Part shown: piece after piece, positions 44,483-53,554 of the stretch
Layout of the letters: each line of letters begins with the position of its first letter
Position numbering within the stretch: the first letter of the stretch is position 1
Assembly (NCBI GenBank): GCA_013289415.1
Contig: JABDAB010000003.1
Coordinates: forward strand, 61,525 to 125,524
DNA from: Gammaproteobacteria bacterium
Lineage (GTDB): Bacteria > Pseudomonadota > Gammaproteobacteria > Legionellales > Legionellaceae
Direction of reading: 5' to 3'
DNA length: 64,000 nt
The notes under the pieces: model-generated
The model's database searches: none
What the model was told of the DNA's origin: nothing
Seen by the model: only the letters and a program-made list of their open reading frames with translations
Translations under genes and position numbers: made by a program

Positions 44483-47381
44483 CACCTTTCGAGATCGCCT
44501 CAGTTTCAGTGGAGCACACGAGACCGTAACCCAACGAGAAAATTGGCGAGAGGCGCTGGCTCTACTGTCTGACGCGGCTGTCGGACCAACACCCAGTCGA
44601 CACACATCGCCCTTGCTCCTGAACATACCCACCCTACCTGAGGATCATGATAACGCAGCGCACCTGGAATGGTGCCTCGCAGACGAGGGGCATTCAACAT
44701 CGGTTATCTTAGTGCCCTATTTTGTCGATGGCATAACGACCTACCAAGTTCCCTCGTTGAGTCACTTATTAAGTCATGTCACACTGAGTGGTTTTGACAG
44801 GGCGTGGGTAAATTTTTTTTCAGAGCACGTGTATCATGATGACGATGCCACAGTAGTCTTGGAGTCAGGAGACATCATCAATGCCATTCTGTGGGCATTG
44901 GCTAGTGCAAAACGCCTGCGCTTGCGATCTGACACAACCCTCATTCAGCCAGGGCAGCCTCTCCAATTAAAAGCACGGCTACGGTACGCCGAAGAATGGG
45001 CCTTATGGGCATTGGATGCCGAATTAATCACTCATACAGGCGAAATCATCACGCCGGAGTATTTAGACTTCATCACACCTTCAGGACTTGCCGTCTATGA
45101 TGGAACGCTCTTCCCTTTACCCAAAGGTGCGGCTTGGATAGGGCAACTGTTAGCGAGCGGCGCTTGGTTTATTGCTAAAGACTATTTAGGGGAAGCACTG
45201 TATCAATTAGCGCATCGCATTCAGGATGGTGACTTTTTACACGACACAGAAGGCGTACAGTGCGTACAAAAAACTCCCTTGCCTGTGGTATATCTAAGAG
45301 CCAAGCAATTTGATAAACAAGCGCCGGTAACTCTGTATCTTGCGTATCGATATGATGCATGCGAAGTGTTTTCGGTATGGCATAACCAGGATGAGGCGAC
45401 GATGCCTATTGGTTTTGAACCAAATAGTGAAACCTGTATTGTGTATTTTCGAGATACTGCAAGCGAAAGCGACGCTGAATTATTCATGAAGCAGGAAGCC
45501 AATATCACCTTTATTGCCAACAAACGCGCATGGACTGCGAACGTATCCACATTATGGCAATTGATTCATGATTTACTCAAAAAAAAATGGGAAGTTTGGG
45601 CTGAAAAACACAAAATTGAGGAATTATCGTCTTACGGCGCCCACATAAAATCAGGAATTGGCTGGTTTGAACTGCAATCATGGGATACACAAACCAGACA
45701 AGTGATTGATCCATTGCAACTCATTAAATACCTCAAGCGAAAATCACTATTTATTCAACTAGGACAGCGTAGGATTGGCGTGTTACCGGAACGTTGGATC
45801 AGGCATTTAACGCATTTTTTGGAGATGGGTCAACCTAAGGATGATAAAGGCTGGTGCTTTTCATCCATATATGCTCCCGAAGTAGACAGCGTCATTGGCG
45901 ATGAGCCGGCATTTGAAGCCGATGAAGCCTTTCATTCCACGGTAGAAAAAATGCGTTCGTTTGATAAGGTCATCCCTTTAACACAGCCTGAGGGTTTACG
46001 TGCCATACTCAGACCCTACCAGTTGGAAGGATTAACCTGGCTCAACTTATTATGCGATGTCCATGTTGGCGGGATTTTGGCTGATGACATGGGGCTTGGT
46101 AAAACCGTACAAATGTTAGCATTGCTACAACATCGATGGGTGAACCAACCCCATATAACACCGCAAACTGTCTTGGTGATTTGTCCTAAATCAGTACAAA
46201 GTCACTGGCTTTCGCAAGTGACTAATTTAGTACCGCGCCTGCCTTGTCGTATTCTTCATCCACGCGATGTATTTGCTGGAGAGAGTCAGCCAACCCAACA
46301 CCGGCTGTTATTGGCCTCATATGGTTTGATACGTCATCATATCGAAGCGCTGTCAACTTGGCGATTTGACCTATTGGTGTTAGATGAAGCCCAAATGATC
46401 AAAAATGAGCTTAGCCAAACCACGCAAGCCATTAAACAGTTGAATGCAACACAACGATTTGCATTAACAGGCACTCCCATTGAAAATCGCTTTGAAGAAT
46501 TGGTATCTATTTTCTCATTCTTAAACCCGCATGCCCCACTGAGCTTAAATGCCGCGTCGTCAACACCCGAAGCGGTACGCGATTTAGTGCAACGTGCGCT
46601 GCATCCTTTTGTGTTGCGACGATTGAAAGAAGATGTATTGACCGATTTACCCCCCAAACAGGTGGAAAAAATTGCTTTGCCCATGACGCCAGAGCAAGGG
46701 CGGTTATATCAGGAATTGTTAGCCGTATATCGCAATGAAATAGTCAAGCATCAAGCGGCTCATGATTTACCCACTGAAGCGGACAAGGCTTTTTTTCTGG
46801 AAGGTTTATTACGCTTACGCCAAGTGGCCACACATCCTCAGCAATTATTAGGAGACAAGTTCCAACTCTGCTCGTCTAATAAATTAATTTATTTATCTCA
46901 ACACATTCCTGTCCTCATTGAAAAAGGTCACCGCATCGTTGTGTTTTCTCAATTTTTAGGGACGTTGAGAGGCCTGTCTGAAGTAATGCGGGAGTTGAAT
47001 ATTCGTTATAGTTATGTCGATGGAGAAACCATAGATCGAGAACGGGAAATGGATATATTTCAATCCAATACAGCCATCAAGGTACTCCTGATTAGTTTAC
47101 GCGTGGGAGGCGTTGGGATTGATTTAACCCATACTGATGTGTGTATTCTTGTTGATCCTTGGTGGAATGAGGCCGTTGAACAGCAAGCCATCGATCGCTT
47201 GCATCGTTTTGGTCAGAAAAAAACCGTCTCCGTTTTACGACTGATTTCTGAGAATTCCATTGAAGACAAGATGGAAATATTAAAGCAAAATAAAAGCGCA
47301 TTAGCTGGCGCCATAGGTAAAACCAATCCTGATTTTCTAAGTCACTTAAAATGGGATGATTTCACAGAAATTTTTAAGTAG
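44475..47381 (+). CDS. SNF2-family helicase in the JetD position
   Basis: 968 residues. An N-terminal region of about 500 residues that I cannot assign to a known fold ends in GWFELQSWDTQTR...LGQRRIGVLPERW, like the SNF2-associated domain of bacterial Swi2/Snf2 proteins. The helicase core follows: motif I DDMGLGKTVQML near 536, II DEAQMIK near 636, III LTGTPIENRFEEL near 664, and V-VI VGGVGIDLTHTD and QAIDRLHRFGQ near 903. These are dsDNA translocases rather than nucleases. ATG 44475 overlaps jetC by 8 nt, exactly as JetD would follow. No DUF3322/DUF2220 (JetD) features are visible here or nearby. A remodelling or silencing output instead of cleavage is inferred. Confidence 0.9.
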   Translation: MDNTFRDRLSFSGAHETVTQRENWREALALLSDAAVGPTPSRHTSPLLLNIPTLPEDHDNAAHLEWCLADEGHSTSVILVPYFVDGITTYQVPSLSHLLSHVTLSGFDRAWVNFFSEHVYHDDDATVVLESGDIINAILWALASAKRLRLRSDTTLIQPGQPLQLKARLRYAEEWALWALDAELITHTGEIITPEYLDFITPSGLAVYDGTLFPLPKGAAWIGQLLASGAWFIAKDYLGEALYQLAHRIQDGDFLHDTEGVQCVQKTPLPVVYLRAKQFDKQAPVTLYLAYRYDACEVFSVWHNQDEATMPIGFEPNSETCIVYFRDTASESDAELFMKQEANITFIANKRAWTANVSTLWQLIHDLLKKKWEVWAEKHKIEELSSYGAHIKSGIGWFELQSWDTQTRQVIDPLQLIKYLKRKSLFIQLGQRRIGVLPERWIRHLTHFLEMGQPKDDKGWCFSSIYAPEVDSVIGDEPAFEADEAFHSTVEKMRSFDKVIPLTQPEGLRAILRPYQLEGLTWLNLLCDVHVGGILADDMGLGKTVQMLALLQHRWVNQPHITPQTVLVICPKSVQSHWLSQVTNLVPRLPCRILHPRDVFAGESQPTQHRLLLASYGLIRHHIEALSTWRFDLLVLDEAQMIKNELSQTTQAIKQLNATQRFALTGTPIENRFEELVSIFSFLNPHAPLSLNAASSTPEAVRDLVQRALHPFVLRRLKEDVLTDLPPKQVEKIALPMTPEQGRLYQELLAVYRNEIVKHQAAHDLPTEADKAFFLEGLLRLRQVATHPQQLLGDKFQLCSSNKLIYLSQHIPVLIEKGHRIVVFSQFLGTLRGLSEVMRELNIRYSYVDGETIDREREMDIFQSNTAIKVLLISLRVGGVGIDLTHTDVCILVDPWWNEAVEQQAIDRLHRFGQKKTVSVLRLISENSIEDKMEILKQNKSALAGAIGKTNPDFLSHLKWDDFTEIFK

Positions 47382-47543
47382 GCTCTTCCTATATTGGGTT
47401 GGTTTTGATTACTTAGCATAGCAAATGGCGTGTATTTATGTACAATGCATCATCGAGGAGTGGAATCGGTTACGGTGAGCAAGCCTTAAGAACATTTTGA
47501 TTACTTAGCTGGAATTATTGCTTCTTGAAGTGTAAACTTACAT

Positions 47544-47560
47544 GTAAAGTTATACTTTAC
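47544..47560. promoter_or_regulatory. Small palindrome and promoter-like region before the TIGR04255 cassette
   Basis: GTAAAG-TTATA-CTTTAC forms a 6-bp-arm palindrome 25 nt upstream of the gene start. TATACT inside it resembles a -10 and TTGAAG lies about 20 nt further upstream. A second GTAAAC lies just before. It could be the operator of the HTH protein in the cassette. Otherwise the 200 bp after the SNF2 gene hold nothing recognisable. Confidence 0.4.
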
Positions 47561-47584
47561 TATTGGTAACACTGAGGAAATGCC

Positions 47585-48373
47585 ATGCACCCAAAATTAT
47601 CTAAACAACCACTCACGTACGTGCTAGCACAAGTTAACTTTACTAGTATTGAAGACATGGCAAGTTATATTCCTCAATTGCAGAACAAAATTCGTGATGT
47701 ATTTCCTCATTTTGAGCAAGTCAATATTCAAGCAATTCAATTACGTGAGGGAGAAAAACCCCATCCTATTGTGTTCACTCAGTGGCATTTTATGGATAAG
47801 AAAAAACAAACGGGAATTATTTTAGATAAGCATAGTGTAACTATTCATAGCAATCAGTACGATCGATTTCAGCCGTTTATAGATACCATTGAAGAAGTAA
47901 TATCAAAGCTTCATGACGAATTAAAATTTTCATTGTTTACTCGATTGGGATTGCGTTATATTAACCTTATTAAAGATGGTGTAAGTAAGATAGATCCTCG
48001 TTTGCAAGGTTTTAGATTGTTAGGTGATAAGTTTCCACCTAATAATTTTATGGCCAAGATAGAGGCTACACAACCTACTTTTGAAGGAATAATAAAAACA
48101 AAATCAATACACATTGAAAATAAAGCTATTATTAACAGCGGAGAAAATATTTTTGTTCCACCAGATTTAATAGATACAGCAAGACCTCTTTCTTTTGAGC
48201 ACTTTACAAAACCTCAAGACGCTTTTTTAATTTTAGATATAGATCATTTTAGTGATAAACAAGAAGACTTCCTTGTTTCTACAATTTTAGATAATTTTAA
48301 TAAGTTCCATGAAATTATTTATCAAGGTTTTTATAAAGCCGTAGGAGAAGATAATTTGAGCAATTGGGCATAA
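47585..48373 (+). CDS. TIGR04255 family protein
   Basis: 262 residues. YVLAQVNFTSIEDMASYIPQ at the start, IVFTQWHFMDKKKQTGIIL, VTIHSNQYDRFQPF and FTRLGLRYINLIKD match TIGR04255, a sporadically distributed cryptic family of unknown function. GAGGAA precedes ATG 47585. It is the first gene of a three-gene cassette with an HTH protein and a third unknown protein, next to the jet-like operon. Such patchy distribution next to defence genes hints at a defence or toxin-antitoxin role; this is inference. Confidence 0.72.
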   Translation: MHPKLSKQPLTYVLAQVNFTSIEDMASYIPQLQNKIRDVFPHFEQVNIQAIQLREGEKPHPIVFTQWHFMDKKKQTGIILDKHSVTIHSNQYDRFQPFIDTIEEVISKLHDELKFSLFTRLGLRYINLIKDGVSKIDPRLQGFRLLGDKFPPNNFMAKIEATQPTFEGIIKTKSIHIENKAIINSGENIFVPPDLIDTARPLSFEHFTKPQDAFLILDIDHFSDKQEDFLVSTILDNFNKFHEIIYQGFYKAVGEDNLSNWA

Positions 48374-48381
48374 GGAGAGCA

Positions 48382-49056
48382 ATGATGTATGGTAATCAAG
48401 CATCCACAAATTTTTCCTATGATGAAAATGTCCGAGCTTCAGGTACAGGAATAATACAAAACAAAGCCTTGTCAGTAGCAGGGCTTGGCTTTTTACTACT
48501 ATTGGAAACAGGATCTACTCAATTTTTCCGAGCACCTGATGAAAAAGAAACCATTTTTACTGTGTCTGAACTTCGACAAGAATGGGCTTATAGTTTATCT
48601 ACCAAAGATTTCATTATCTCTTCTTCTCAACAGTTAGCAGAAATTAAACAAAACATGGGATTTAATATTATTGAAATGGCCGCGATATTACACGTTAGCC
48701 GTCCTACAATTTATGATTGGTTTGTATCTACAAACACAATCCGAAACAACAACCAAACAAGAATAGATGTTCTTTATGAAGTATGTAAGAAATGGAAATC
48801 TAAAGGATTGCACCGTTTAGGCAGTTTTCTACATAAGAAAATTGGCGAAAATAATATGTCTCTGTTTGATTTATTAAAAAACGAAGTGTTAAATCAAAAA
48901 GAAATAGGTAGATATATAGATACCATTGCTCAAGCCATTTTACAGAAAAAACAGGATGACGAAGCTTATGAAGATTTATTAAAAAAACATTATTTTGAGC
49001 CAGTAGATAAAAAAGACATGGATAATAGATTAAATGACATTCATTTTTTGGATTAA
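48382..49056 (+). CDS. Helix-turn-helix domain protein
   Basis: 224 residues from ATG 48382 (GGAG 6 nt upstream; an in-frame TTG at 48364 is less likely). The middle holds a helix-turn-helix: IKQNMGFNIIEMAAILHVSRPTIYDWF near residue 95, as in XRE/phage-repressor-type proteins. The region before it (FLLLLETGSTQFFRAPDEKETIF) is not recognised. It may regulate the cassette through the palindrome at 47544 or act as an antitoxin-like partner. Confidence 0.7.
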   Translation: MMYGNQASTNFSYDENVRASGTGIIQNKALSVAGLGFLLLLETGSTQFFRAPDEKETIFTVSELRQEWAYSLSTKDFIISSSQQLAEIKQNMGFNIIEMAAILHVSRPTIYDWFVSTNTIRNNNQTRIDVLYEVCKKWKSKGLHRLGSFLHKKIGENNMSLFDLLKNEVLNQKEIGRYIDTIAQAILQKKQDDEAYEDLLKKHYFEPVDKKDMDNRLNDIHFLD

Positions 49057-49059
49057 ATA

Positions 49060-49899
49060 ATGTTGTCACCAAAAATTCTTGATTCGACTAAAATATCACA
49101 AAATAATTGGCAACAAGGAGCTAGTCTTTTTATTGATTCCACTAAAGATATCTACGTCAGGACTCAATATGGTGATCAACAACTGAGGCTGAAAGATGGT
49201 ACTTACATTATTCTTAGCCAAGATTGTGACATTGTAAATAACTGCCTAGAAAAAGAGCCTGTTATTGAGATAATCGAAGCAAGACCAATGCAACAATGTA
49301 ATCCTGAAGTTAGTTCTGGAAAAAATCCAAGACAATTACATTTAGGAGGTGAAAATTATGCTTTAGAATTTTTCCCATATAAAAGACTTTTTATCTCACG
49401 TCATTACCTAGAAATTATTCCTGCATCAGAAATTAAAATCGAAGGTTCACAATTAAAAATTCTTACCAGATGGATTTTTAAACGAACTGTTAGAGCAGCT
49501 TTTCCAGATTCCTTTAATCGTAGAATTAGTACAAAAAACATTAAACGCATTAAACAAATACTTGGAAATGAAGCAAAAGAATCTCTCGGTTTATTTGTTC
49601 GCCTTGCGTCAAAAGAAGAACTGCATAATAATCAAACATATAAGATTCTTATTAAAATGTTGGTATCAAAAGCTACATTTGATAATGAACAGGCTTTACT
49701 AAGGATAGAGGAAGGTTTTAATCAAATAATAACCCTATTTTACAAAATAGATGGAATAGAAGTAATTGAGGGATCGCAAGTGCAATCAATGGATGATATC
49801 TCTGCACACCGTTTCCTAGAGTTACAGCAGTGGGATTTTGATTATATTAGTTTTTCAAATAATGAGGATGGAGAAATTATTGCAGAAGAATTAATATAG
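49060..49899 (+). CDS. Uncharacterised third protein of the cassette
   Basis: 279 residues, 3 nt after the HTH gene and thus co-transcribed. GTYIILSQDCDIVNN near residue 50 and EPVIEIIEARPM are the most distinctive parts, an acidic/cysteine-containing beta segment; a basic stretch (TKNIKRIKQIL) follows. I recognise no family, signal peptide or membrane segment. It converges on the next gene with 10 nt between. Confidence 0.6.
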   Translation: MLSPKILDSTKISQNNWQQGASLFIDSTKDIYVRTQYGDQQLRLKDGTYIILSQDCDIVNNCLEKEPVIEIIEARPMQQCNPEVSSGKNPRQLHLGGENYALEFFPYKRLFISRHYLEIIPASEIKIEGSQLKILTRWIFKRTVRAAFPDSFNRRISTKNIKRIKQILGNEAKESLGLFVRLASKEELHNNQTYKILIKMLVSKATFDNEQALLRIEEGFNQIITLFYKIDGIEVIEGSQVQSMDDISAHRFLELQQWDFDYISFSNNEDGEIIAEELI

Positions 49900-49909
49900 T
49901 CTCCAGAAA

Positions 49910-50314
49910 TTAAAACCGAATCACGGGCACTACAGGTACGTTGGGATCTATCATATCTAGTCTTACAGGTAAAGCATCAACCGTCTCTATCCGTCCTCCA
50001 TTTGGCCTGTTTTCATAATTACTGACTATCACATCAGCATCTAAGCTTGCATAATCAACAGTTGTTTTTTCACGTATCACTTCTAAAATTTTAGCTAGAT
50101 TATCATTTGAATCCAGAGGCGTATTAGCCATTTCTTGTTTAACTCTTGCCAAAATAAATTCTACAGTATGAAACCTTCTATCAAGACGATCTTGACCGTC
50201 CACGTGATAAAAATGACAAATAGCATTGCCAACTTGAGTAACATACTGATCGGCCCACCGCCTCGAAAAAAAATGAAGTGTCGAACCCACTCGACCTTTA
50301 TGGCAACCAAACAT
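49910..50314 (-). CDS. Uncharacterised protein
   Basis: 134 residues with no family I recognise. The C-terminal half is acidic and structured-looking (TTVDYASLDADVIVSNYENR), the N-terminus basic and aromatic. A weak ribosome binding site precedes ATG 50314, so the true start could be internal. It is probably real because the frame is uninterrupted over the gap between the cassette and psd, but it could be partly spurious. Confidence 0.4.
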   Translation of the reverse strand: MFGCHKGRVGSTLHFFSRRWADQYVTQVGNAICHFYHVDGQDRLDRRFHTVEFILARVKQEMANTPLDSNDNLAKILEVIREKTTVDYASLDADVIVSNYENRPNGGRIETVDALPVRLDMIDPNVPVVPVIRF

Positions 50315-50337
50315 TTTAAGTGAGCGTTATTGTTAAA

Positions 50338-50598
50338 TCAAAACAGAGCTACTTCATCATTCTTCCTATCATAAAAATTCTTCAATTCAAAATTAATGTA
50401 ATTTTCAAGTAATATTCTGATTTCATGTTCGGCGCCAGCATGGGTATCGTATTCCGTATGAAAGTTTGCAGGGATAAATGACTTGGGTACGCTGAGTAAA
50501 TACGTTACGTGACCGGTAGCTGTATAAAGAGTTTCTTCCTGTTTTTCCTGTTCAATGTTGTAAGAAATTTTAAATCCACGATATATATATTCGATCAC
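50338..50598 (-). CDS. Small uncharacterised protein
   Basis: 86 residues from GTG 50598, which has a strong GAGGGAG 6 nt upstream. The sequence MIEYIYRGFKISYNIEQEKQ and ILLENYINFELKNFY suggests a small soluble beta/alpha protein. It follows psd on the minus strand by 21 nt and may be co-transcribed with it. Confidence 0.6.
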   Translation of the reverse strand: MIEYIYRGFKISYNIEQEKQEETLYTATGHVTYLLSVPKSFIPANFHTEYDTHAGAEHEIRILLENYINFELKNFYDRKNDEVALF

Positions 50599-50619
50599 GT
50601 CAAGCTCCCTCTTGATTGT

Positions 50620-51474
50620 TTACTTAGTCTCCGCCATGGCTTCACCCAGACGAATTTTATCCCCGGCGTGCAAGTCACTGTTCCATTGCATATGTTCGCT
50701 ATCAGCGAACAATAGAATAACCGTCGATCCTAATTTAAAGTAACCCATTTCAGCGGATTTTAGCAAGACTGTATTTGCATCATGATATGAAAAACGCTCA
50801 GGTTTGCGGCCGCGACGGATGTCGCCGTGCCAGCTGGTACCGATTGCACCAACAATCATGGCACCTACCAGCACCATGGCCATTAAACCAACCGGGGTAT
50901 CAAAAAATACCACCAGCCGTTCGTTGCGGGCAAACAGATTGGGGATAACGCGTGCGGTTGTGGGTTGCACGGAAAACAGTTTTCCGGGGACATAGATCAT
51001 TTCTTTCAGCGTGGCCTCAATGGGCATGTGCACTCGATGGTAATCCTTTGGCGATAGGTAAAGTGTTGCAAAACGGCCGTTATTAAATTGCGAACTCAGG
51101 GTATCTTCACAAGCTAATAGCTCGCTCACGGTGTACTCCCGCCCTTTTGCCTGCAGCAATTTTCCAGCAGTAATGGAACCGATTTCACTGATAGCACCAT
51201 CAACGGGGGATACAATCCCTGCTTCGGCGATGGGGCGGCATTCTGGTTTCAAATGGCGAATGAAGAAGTCATTGAAACATGCATAACTGTCAATGGATTC
51301 TTCACGTGCTTCGCTCATGTTAACGCCATAATCTTTAATAAAGTTGCGTATTAAACGATTTTTAACAACGGGTATTTTGACGCTGGCCATGAACCTTGCA
51401 TAAGCGTTTAAAGCGCGCGTTGGAATGATGTATTGAGGGGCTGTTTTTAAATAATCGTTGGTCATAGGACACAT
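50620..51474 (-). CDS. psd: Phosphatidylserine decarboxylase proenzyme
   Basis: About 284 residues from ATG 51474 (51465 is an alternative; neither has a strong binding site). [41 protein letters not shown] and [11 protein letters not shown] are family landmarks. [11 protein letters not shown] carries the LGST site where self-cleavage creates the pyruvoyl group. It makes phosphatidylethanolamine at the inner membrane. This is the first clear core gene right of the defence island and marks its boundary. Confidence 0.95.
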   Translation of the reverse strand: MCPMTNDYLKTAPQYIIPTRALNAYARFMASVKIPVVKNRLIRNFIKDYGVNMSEAREESIDSYACFNDFFIRHLKPECRPIAEAGIVSPVDGAISEIGSITAGKLLQAKGREYTVSELLACEDTLSSQFNNGRFATLYLSPKDYHRVHMPIEATLKEMIYVPGKLFSVQPTTARVIPNLFARNERLVVFFDTPVGLMAMVLVGAMIVGAIGTSWHGDIRRGRKPERFSYHDANTVLLKSAEMGYFKLGSTVILLFADSEHMQWNSDLHAGDKIRLGEAMAETK

Positions 51475-51604
51475 GTGTAAAATAATGAGTATGGGATGAT
51501 ACCGTGAAATGTCAAATATCAGCAAATTTTTGCGGCCGATGGTCGTTATGTTACAATTATTTTCCTTTTTACTCGATTTCACAGTTTTTTAAAACGAGGC
51601 TTAC

Positions 51605-52444
51605 TTGAGATTCAATATCATTGGTGCCGGTCGATTAGGTAAAAATCTGGCGCTATCCTTAATGTCTCGGGGTGGCTGTGAATTGGTTGCCGTTTGTAAT
51701 CGTCGTTTGAACCGTGCCGTAGCGGCGGTTTCTGAGCTAGGCTCGGGGATAGCAGTAGAAACGCTAGCTGCTCTACCTGCTGTTGATTTTACATTCATTA
51801 CTACACCAGATGATCGCATTGCAGGCATTGCTGCTGAGTTGGTCATCTCTAGCGGTATTGTTGTGCATTGTAGCGGTGTATTGGGTTCTGATGTGTTAGT
51901 GCCGTTAAAAAAGTATGGCTGTTTGATTGCCAGCATTCATCCGCTCAGGGCCTTTCGGAAAAATAATTTACAAGCCAATGCTTTGCAGGATTGTGATTGT
52001 GTTGTTGAGGGGGACCTTCGTGCTGTCGAATTATTAACAACGCTGTTTACCAGAATGGGCGCGCGAGTGATGCCCATTAATCCTGTGAAAAAAAACACAT
52101 ATCATGCTGCAGCGGTCATGGCATCCAATTATATAGTCACATTAGCAGGTTGTGCGGTTGAGTTATTGATGGATGCGGGACTATCTGAAATACAGGCAAA
52201 GGGGATGACACAACGACTGATGCAGAGTAGTCTGACGAACTTGCAGGATACCACCCATGTGGCTGAAGCCCTGACTGGTCCGTTGGTGCGTGGTGACCTA
52301 AATACCATCCATCAGCATTTGCACGCCATAACAACACCTCATATTGACGCGCTGTATCGAGCTGCAGCATTGGCAACGCTGCCTTTAATCAATCTGGATG
52401 AAGATTCATTGCAAGCCTTGAGGAAACGCCTCCATGAACGATGA
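51605..52444 (+). CDS. Rossmann-like and DUF2520 domain protein
   Basis: 279 residues from TTG 51605. FNIIGAGRLGKNLALSL is an NADP-type Rossmann motif like that of 6-phosphogluconate dehydrogenase relatives. The C-terminal half (NTYHAAAVMASNYIVTLAG, LTGPLVRGD) is DUF2520. Substrate unknown. It is divergent from psd and overlaps ygfA by 11 nt. Confidence 0.85.
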   Translation: MRFNIIGAGRLGKNLALSLMSRGGCELVAVCNRRLNRAVAAVSELGSGIAVETLAALPAVDFTFITTPDDRIAGIAAELVISSGIVVHCSGVLGSDVLVPLKKYGCLIASIHPLRAFRKNNLQANALQDCDCVVEGDLRAVELLTTLFTRMGARVMPINPVKKNTYHAAAVMASNYIVTLAGCAVELLMDAGLSEIQAKGMTQRLMQSSLTNLQDTTHVAEALTGPLVRGDLNTIHQHLHAITTPHIDALYRAAALATLPLINLDEDSLQALRKRLHER

Positions 52445-53006
52445 CCCATTCAAACAAGCGCTTCGTATCCGTTGCCAGGAAATCCGTAATCACCTGTCGC
52501 CAGCTGAGCTGGCAGCAGCATCAGCTCGTGTTTGTGAACGGATTCATGAACTAAATCAATATCAGACCGCTAAACGCATCGCGATTTATCATGCGGTTCA
52601 GGGTGAAATTAATTTAGAAGAACTTCGCGGAAATAACCCCTCATCCACGTGTTATTATCCTGTCATGAATGTTGATCAGACCTTGTCGTTTTTACCGGTA
52701 ACAGCTAGCACTGTGTTTTATAAAAATCGTTTCGGTATTGCAGAACCTGATGTGAAACACGAGCTTGCAATCAGGTCAGAACAACTGGATATTATTTTCC
52801 TGCCGCTAGTCGCATTTGATGAGCACGGAACACGTCTTGGCATGGGTGGGGGTTATTATGACCGAACGCTGGCTCATAATCGCTCTACCCTGTTAATTGG
52901 TGTGGCTCATGAATTTCAACGTCAGGCATTTATTGAACGCCAGCCTTGGGATGTGCCACTGGCCGTAGTCATTACAGAATGCAACACATATTGGAGTAAA
53001 CCATGA
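52434..53006 (+). CDS. ygfA: 5-formyltetrahydrofolate cyclo-ligase
   Basis: 190 residues, full length. IIFLPLVAFDEHGTRLGMGGGYYDRTLA is the signature region (split here: FDEHGTRLGMGGGYYDR) with the ATP/folate-binding glycine-rich loop. It converts 5-formyl-THF to 5,10-methenyl-THF using ATP. It overlaps the previous gene by 11 nt and the EVE gene by 4 nt. Confidence 0.92.
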   Translation: MNDDPFKQALRIRCQEIRNHLSPAELAAASARVCERIHELNQYQTAKRIAIYHAVQGEINLEELRGNNPSSTCYYPVMNVDQTLSFLPVTASTVFYKNRFGIAEPDVKHELAIRSEQLDIIFLPLVAFDEHGTRLGMGGGYYDRTLAHNRSTLLIGVAHEFQRQAFIERQPWDVPLAVVITECNTYWSKP

Positions 53007-53464
53007 CAAATTACTGGCTAATAAAATCTGAGCCGTCCTGTTTTAGCATCGACGATTTACGCAAGTCGCCCGAACAAACCAGCCCTTGGGATGGGGTACG
53101 TAATTATCAAGCACGCAATTTCATGCGTGATGGCATGCGCGTGGGTGATCAGTTGTTTTTTTATCATTCCAATTGTAATCCACCCGGCATTGTCGGTATT
53201 GCAGAGGTAGTCAGTGAAGCATACCCGGATTACACCGCGTTTGATCCCAATAGTGATCACCCTGATGCCAGCAGCACCCCCGATAAGCCACGCTGGTTTA
53301 TGGTTGATGTGCGCTTTAAGGAAAAATTTACGCATATCATTCCGCTAGACACGTTAAAACATTATCCTGAACTGGAGAAAATGGCAATGGTTCGCAAGGG
53401 AAATCGCTTGTCGGTTATGCCAGTGGGAGAGGCGGAGTGGGAGTTTATTCTGGGTTTGTCTTGA
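53003..53464 (+). CDS. EVE domain protein
   Basis: 153 residues, nearly all EVE domain: NYWLIKSEPSCFSIDDL at the start, WDGVRNYQARNFMRDGMRVGD, FYHSNCNPPGIVGIAEV and RWFMVDVRFKEKF. EVE domains bind modified bases in nucleic acids. It overlaps ygfA by 4 nt. This is the common housekeeping form, not a fused restriction protein. Confidence 0.9.
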   Translation: MTNYWLIKSEPSCFSIDDLRKSPEQTSPWDGVRNYQARNFMRDGMRVGDQLFFYHSNCNPPGIVGIAEVVSEAYPDYTAFDPNSDHPDASSTPDKPRWFMVDVRFKEKFTHIIPLDTLKHYPELEKMAMVRKGNRLSVMPVGEAEWEFILGLS

Positions 53465-53554
53465 TGGCTTGATGATTGCCGTGAGCAGTTACGTCTTCCC
53501 TTCTTTTTATATTTTGATACACTGTAGCACTGTTAAATGCTTAAGGAATACCGT

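Noticed and set aside
50279..50300. A third att copy near TCGAACCCACTCGACC
   Set aside because: It shares only a few bases with the tRNA T-arm and lies inside a coding frame; it is not a credible right end for a second element.
47382..50314. Possible JetD among the genes after the SNF2 helicase
   Set aside because: None of the three cassette proteins or the protein at 49910 shows the DUF3322 start or the Toprim-like DUF2220 end of JetD; the first matches TIGR04255 and the second is an HTH protein.
53003..53464. EVE protein as a defence gene
   Set aside because: It is the small stand-alone form in a stable housekeeping cluster, overlapping ygfA, with no restriction partner.
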